Assembly (NCBI GenBank): GCA_932294295.1
Contig: OW028582.1
Location: 466,315 to 530,314 of the forward strand
Direction of reading: 5' to 3'
Length of the DNA: 64,000 nucleotides
From: Alitta virens
Taxonomy: Eukaryota; Annelida; Polychaeta; Phyllodocida; Nereididae
Part shown: in pieces, positions 59,134 through 64,000 of the stretch
Layout of the letters: every line of letters starts with the position of its first letter
Position numbering within the stretch: the first letter of the stretch is position 1
Notes under the pieces: model-generated
Seen by the model: only the letters and a program-made list of their open reading frames with translations
The model's database searches: none
What the model was told of the DNA's origin: nothing
Translations under genes and position numbers: made by a program

Positions 59134-59421
59134 ATGATCATACATGCTGAACAAAAAATAACTCTGGTCTCTATAAATAAAGAGAGAGAAACATTTTATC
59201 ATTCAGAAATGGAAAGTTACACAGATAAAATCAGTCTTAAAAAGCTTACTGTTACTTTCAATACTGAGAAAAACATAATTCATCCAATAACTCCTGATGA
59301 TGAAAGTAGAAATGGCATAATTTGGCAACTTGAAGCTATGAGGAGATTGAATGAAGAAGGAACAAAGGATCATGACCCAAATGAAGAGACTGGTATGAGT
59401 CATTCACTGCAGGTCATCTAA
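59134..59421 (+). CDS. Hypothetical small ORF upstream of the DNA polymerase
   Basis: 95 codons from the ATG at 59134 (the frame is open slightly further upstream). Charged, no transmembrane segment, no recognised motif. It has the same orientation as the polymerase and sits 180 bp before its start, so it could be a small gene of the same element, but it may also be a chance ORF. Confidence 0.25.
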   Translation: MIIHAEQKITLVSINKERETFYHSEMESYTDKISLKKLTVTFNTEKNIIHPITPDDESRNGIIWQLEAMRRLNEEGTKDHDPNEETGMSHSLQVI

Positions 59422-59525
59422 GGTCATCCACTGTAGGTCATCTAAGGTCATCAAGTATGCTGCATGTCCAGACTTGTTTGACCCTCCCATGCACATAGAC
59501 CAATCAAATTACACACTAATCTCAT

Positions 59526-59567
59526 CCAATCAGAATACTTCATTTCCACTTCTGATTACTATAAAAA
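59526..59567 (+). promoter_or_regulatory. CCAAT and TATA-box-like promoter of the polymerase gene
   Basis: CCAAT at 59526-59530 and TATAAAAA at 59560-59567. The first ATG of the polymerase frame lies 34 nt after the TATA box, leaving room for a very short leader. This spacing supports 59601 as the original start codon. Confidence 0.5.
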
Positions 59568-59600
59568 GATGATCCATCTTGCCAGATCTTCAATATCAGC

Positions 59601-62600
59601 ATGGCAAAACGATCTTTATTTGATGATAACTCAAGAGTTAAAGCTCCAAGACTTTTACCTTACCATATCAAGGAGATTTAGCATAGAGTTGCCAGGAGAT
59701 ATGGCTATGAAGAAAGGAACTTCAGAGCAACCTTTGATCAGCAATACATGGGTCATAGATTGATAGACATACAACAACAACTTGAGGACATGTTTCAAGA
59801 TGTAGTTGACAAGGCAACAGAGAGACATGGACCACATGATAAGGCAAGAGTTGTCATACAGCACAATGATCTCAGACAGGATATTGTTATTCATATGAGA
59901 CCTGAATCCCTCATCACTGGAAAGACCATTATGGACCGCATGGAAAAAGTGCTACAGTCTGATGAGAGTCTCAGTGTTGACAATTCTTTCCATGTTAATT
60001 TTGGTATTTTTCATCCTGACAAAGGTGGAGGCAGTCCTATCATCACTATTCCAGAAATACCAAATGATACTACAGGTGTTGCCAGATCCATCATTGTCTG
60101 CATGGCCAAACTAAGGAAAGACCCACTTTTTAACAACCTAATCAGAGCAGATAAGGCACACCAACTAGGTGCTAATTCTCAACTGGGAAGAGCAAGGAGA
60201 ATACTCACCAAGCTACAACTCCCCTGGGACAGATCAATTGAGCTGTCACAATTATTCAAATTTGAAGATCACTTCAATGTTCAAATAATTGTTGTTGATG
60301 CTGACTACAACATCTTACACATGAATGAAACCAGAGAAAACAGAATATTTCTATACCAAGACAATGGCATGCATTCCATAATCAACATTGAAGGACGCCT
60401 TCCAAACAGAGAGATCTGTTTTAACTGCAAGATGTTTTACAAGAAGCAGTCTCATCATATTTGTCATTCTCAGAAACAACAAAAAAGACTACTCATCACC
60501 AGCACAAATACTCAAGACATGAACAGTTCTCTGTTTAGAAAGAAATGTATTGTAACCATTCCTGAGCTGCCTAATGATGTTACCTGTGCTGCAAGAGCCA
60601 TTGTCATATGCATGGCAAAACTTCAAGAAGATCCACAATATCACCATCTCATTGACCACCAAAGAGCTCACCGGCCTGGATCTAATTCACAGCTAAGTAG
60701 AGCCCTCCAGCTACTAAAAGAGGTCAAACTACCTGCTAACAGACAAATTGAAATTAGGGAATTTCACAAATTTGAAGACCATCTTGATGTACAGATTGTT
60801 GTAATAGACAAAACAGTAGGCCATGATGTTACATATGCAGGGAACCAGTCCAGGAAGTCCAAAATATTTCTCTACAAGGATGGAGACCATTTTCATGCAA
60901 TAACAAACATACATGGTTTATTTGCTAGCAAAGAAATCTGCACAGCATGTCTCCAGTTTTATGGGAGAAATTCCACTCATCACTGTTCACAAAGATGCCC
61001 TGTATGCAATAGAGAAGAATGTACCTGGGATGGCAAACTCCATTGCAAAGACTGCAACAGACTGTGTCGCAGTCCGCAATGCTACCACACTCACAAGGAA
61101 ACACAACAATATCAGAAGGGACCCAGGAAGGATCAAGACAAACTCTCCAGATGTGATATGTATTTCAAATGCACAAGCTGTAGGAAACTGCTCAACACAT
61201 TATACCGAAGCAGAGAGGAGCATGTTTGCCATGAATGGCAATGTCAGTGCTGTAGTCTGTTCTTTGTAGGGGAGCACCACTGCTACATGAGATCAGCTGA
61301 GGCAAAACCAAGTACAGAGACGTTCATATTTTTTGATTTTGAAGCAACACAGGATGAGGTCTTTCAATGTCAAGATGGTTACATGCCCACTAAGAGGTCA
61401 ACTTGTCAGACATGCACTGAAGACTATGTTTGCCCAACATGCCGTAGATGCAGTAATTGTAACCTTTGGTACTGTGGGCTCTCTCAACATATACCAAATA
61501 TGGTCATTGCACAGACTGAATGCTCAGAATGTACCGACCAACAGACACATTGCAACTCCTGTGGTGTACAATGTCACAACCACAGCAAGAGTTCAACCTG
61601 CCCCAGCTGCTACAAGAAGGAGGTCATGTTCAAAGGACAAAATACTCTTGAAGACTTTGGACGCTGGATATTTCATGAGAGCCACAAAGGTTATACCTCA
61701 ATGGCCCATTGTGGCAGTAATTATGATTTTGTTTTCCTTCAGCATTATCTGATCAATAATGGTATATTTCCCAAGATCATAAGGAATGGCACCAAGATTC
61801 TCTACATGCATGTCCCAGGACTCAGTATGAGATTCATAGACTCCTACCGTTTCATGCCAATGGCTCTAAAAAAACTACCAAAGACACTAGGCCTTTCTGC
61901 AGCACTAAACAAGGGGGACTTCCCACACAAATTCAATACTAGGGAACACTTCCAGCAGAGGCATTTTGCTAGTTACCCTGAAATGCAATATTATTCCAGG
62001 GACATTGAAGCTGACTGGTACAGGAATAGAATAGGACCCTATGACATGCACAAGGACATGGAGGAATACTGCCGGACTGATGTTGAGATTCTCAGAAAGG
62101 CATCATTGACATTCAGAAAACTAATTAAAGATGTTACCTCTGTTGAAACTGATGATGGTATGCAAAGCACTGATCCTTTCTCAGAAGTTACAATTGCATC
62201 AACCTGCATGCAGATCTTCAGACAAAACTTCCTGGTAGAATATTATGATGCTACCCTGCAGGATAACAGTAAGGTCACTCTGAAGAAAAAGGGAGGCAAT
62301 TATCACAATGGAACTGACACTGTGCCAGCAGGAGAAATCAAAGAAAAGCTATTTGAGGCTTCTGATATTGCACACATACCATCCAATGGCTATACTGCAA
62401 GAAACAACCACAGCTACAAGTCAATCCAGTGGCTAGAATATCTCAGTCATAAAAACAACATATCAATTCAACATGCTAGAAACACTGGGGAGTTCAAGGT
62501 AGACAAATATAGAATTGATGGAGCCAGTGAAAGTGGAGTACTCCATGAATTTTATGGTTGCCGTTGGCATGGATGTGCTACTTGTTTTCCTGATAGACAT

Positions 62601-64000
62601 ATAAGAGATAGGCCAGGAGGTTCTACCATGCAAGAACTCCATGACAAGACCATGAATAGAGAAGAATTTCTCAAGACCAGAGCCCCCAAGCTGGTGACAA
62701 TATGGGAATGTCAATTTGACCAGCAGGTCAAGGAATCTCCAGTGATGAATGACTTTGTTTCCAAGCTTGACATACCCCAGAGGCTGGACATTAGATCTTC
62801 TTTTTTTGGAGGAAGGGTTATACCAGTATCTATCTACCACAAGGTGCAGCCGGGGGAGAAGATCCATTTCTACGACTTCACAAGTCTCTATTCATTCATA
62901 AACAAGTACAAGCCTCTACCTGTCCGGCACCCAAAGATAATAACCAGGGACTTTGATTATTCAATGGCATCTTACTTTGGTATAGCCAAGTTGAAGATAC
63001 TCCCACCGCAGTCTCTGTATCATGCTGTTCTACCTTACCGATGCAGAGGAAAACTGACATTTCCTCTCTGTAGGACATGCTGTGACAATGAAAACATCAA
63101 ACCCTGTCAGTGTACAACAGATGAGAGAGCAATAACAGGGACCTACTGCACACCAGAGATTATGAAAGCAATAGAAAAAGGCTACACTGTTCTCAAGATA
63201 TATGAAGTATACCACTGGGAACAGACCTCTGACACCCTGTTTAGGGAATATGTGGACACCTTTCTCCGCATCAAGCAGGAATCCTCAGGAAAGCCCAGCT
63301 GGGTCAAGACTGATGCTGATATGGAGAGGTATATAGAGCAATACCAGACTGCTGAGGGAATCACTCTTATAAAAGAGAACATCAAACACAATCCAGGCCT
63401 ACGGACTGTTGCAAAGCTAGCTCTCAATAGCTTTTGCGGTAAATTTGGTCAGAAACCCAACCAGACCAAGAATCATTATTTCACAGATCCTGTCAAATTT
63501 AAAAGAATGATGAATGACCCCACAACAGAGATCATCAACATCCACATGGTCAATGAAGAGTGCCTAATGGTAGAAAGCAAGAGCAGAACAACCTTTGAGC
63601 CAGACAACCTGAAATCCAATGATGTGATAGCATCATTCACTACATGCTGGGCCAGACTTGAACTGTACAACCTCATTGACTTCCTTGGCCGCAGAGTTTT
63701 ATACATGGACACTGATAGTGTTTTGTACACAGCCAAGGAGGGGGACCCTATGCCTCCCCTGGGGGACTTTTTAGGTCAACTCACAGATGAACTACCTCAG
63801 GGTCAGTGGATCACTGAATTCATTTCTTCAGGACCAAAATCCTATGCCTACAGACTTACTGATGGTTCAGAATGTGTTAAGTTTAAAGGCCTAACCATCA
63901 ACTCTTCTAATATACATATTGTCAATTTCCAAAGCATGCAGGATCTGATTAATCAAAAACTGACCATCAAGCTACCTCCTTACAACCTTTTTACCAGGGA
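59601..64000 (+). pseudogene. Protein-primed family-B DNA polymerase (Polinton/adintovirus type), partial, early stop
   Basis: A frame of 1466 codons from the ATG at 59601 to the window edge, interrupted once by an in-frame TAG at 59679-59681 (codon 27) and otherwise open. If the stop is real, the copy is a pseudogene or uses a later ATG. Motifs in order: two tandem modules of about 141 residues (60051-60467, 60561-60986), then a Cys/His-rich zinc-binding stretch. The 3'-5' exonuclease has D579 in 'FDFEAT', D709 in 'NYDFVF' and D827 in 'YCRTDVEIL'. The polymerase has motif A 'DFTSLYS' (D1092), motif B 'KLALNSFCGKFG' and motif C 'YMDTDSV' (D1370). It lacks introns, unlike the host genes nearby. 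Capsid, ATPase or integrase genes that would settle Polinton versus adintovirus lie outside the window. Confidence 0.88.

Noticed and set aside
60913..61752. Cys-rich ORFs of 118 and 139 codons within the polymerase region
   Set aside because: They are in the +1 frame relative to the continuous polymerase frame, which carries all exonuclease and polymerase motifs.

Overview
The window is invertebrate animal nuclear DNA, probably from a marine species. Genes are split by GT-AG introns, intergenic DNA is AT-rich and packed with SINEs, LINEs, Tc1-like and fold-back elements and minisatellites, and there is a short interstitial TTAGGG run. The sequence alone does not fix the phylum.

Layout. About 0.14-18.5 kb is a tandem segmental duplication (two full units and one partial unit, 7-8.6 kb each) with no host gene. 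Insertions private to one unit are exposed by comparison with the empty site in the other: a Tc1-like transposon with an intact DD37E transposase in unit A and a 1.5 kb TTAA-flanked element in unit B. From 18.5 to 21.9 kb I see no gene, only a perfect 22-bp-arm hairpin. From 21.9 to 35.4 kb on the minus strand lies a complete six-coding-exon gene for a single-pass receptor guanylyl cyclase of about 986 residues. Its ectodomain is a bacterial-type PstS phosphate-binding fold, followed by a transmembrane segment, a kinase-homology domain and a guanylyl cyclase domain. Its intron 2 holds 35 tandem copies of the exon-3 splice acceptor.

Divergent from it, at 41.1-48.0 kb on the plus strand, is a complete 16-coding-exon SLC5-family sodium/solute symporter (647 residues, multivitamin/monocarboxylate transporter-like) with a recently duplicated 27-nt exon. 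The 5.8 kb between the two coding starts contains a LINE remnant, a fold-back element and two minisatellites (33 bp and 74 bp). Downstream of the transporter is a 159-bp satellite derived from the tail of a dispersed SINE.

The right end is mobile DNA. A 5'-truncated non-LTR retrotransposon sits inside a TAG microsatellite (52.7-57.96 kb). Its ORF1 protein carries a NADAR (YbiA-like) domain fused to an SGNH-hydrolase domain, and its ORF2 carries endonuclease and reverse transcriptase. At 59.6 kb begins a protein-primed family-B DNA polymerase of the Polinton/Maverick/adintovirus type. It has a tandemly duplicated N-terminal module and an early in-frame stop, and runs off the window.

The strongest candidates for undescribed biology are the PstS-type receptor guanylyl cyclase (a putative phosphate-sensing cGMP receptor), the amplified splice-acceptor array in its intron, and the NADAR-SGNH ORF1 of the LINE.
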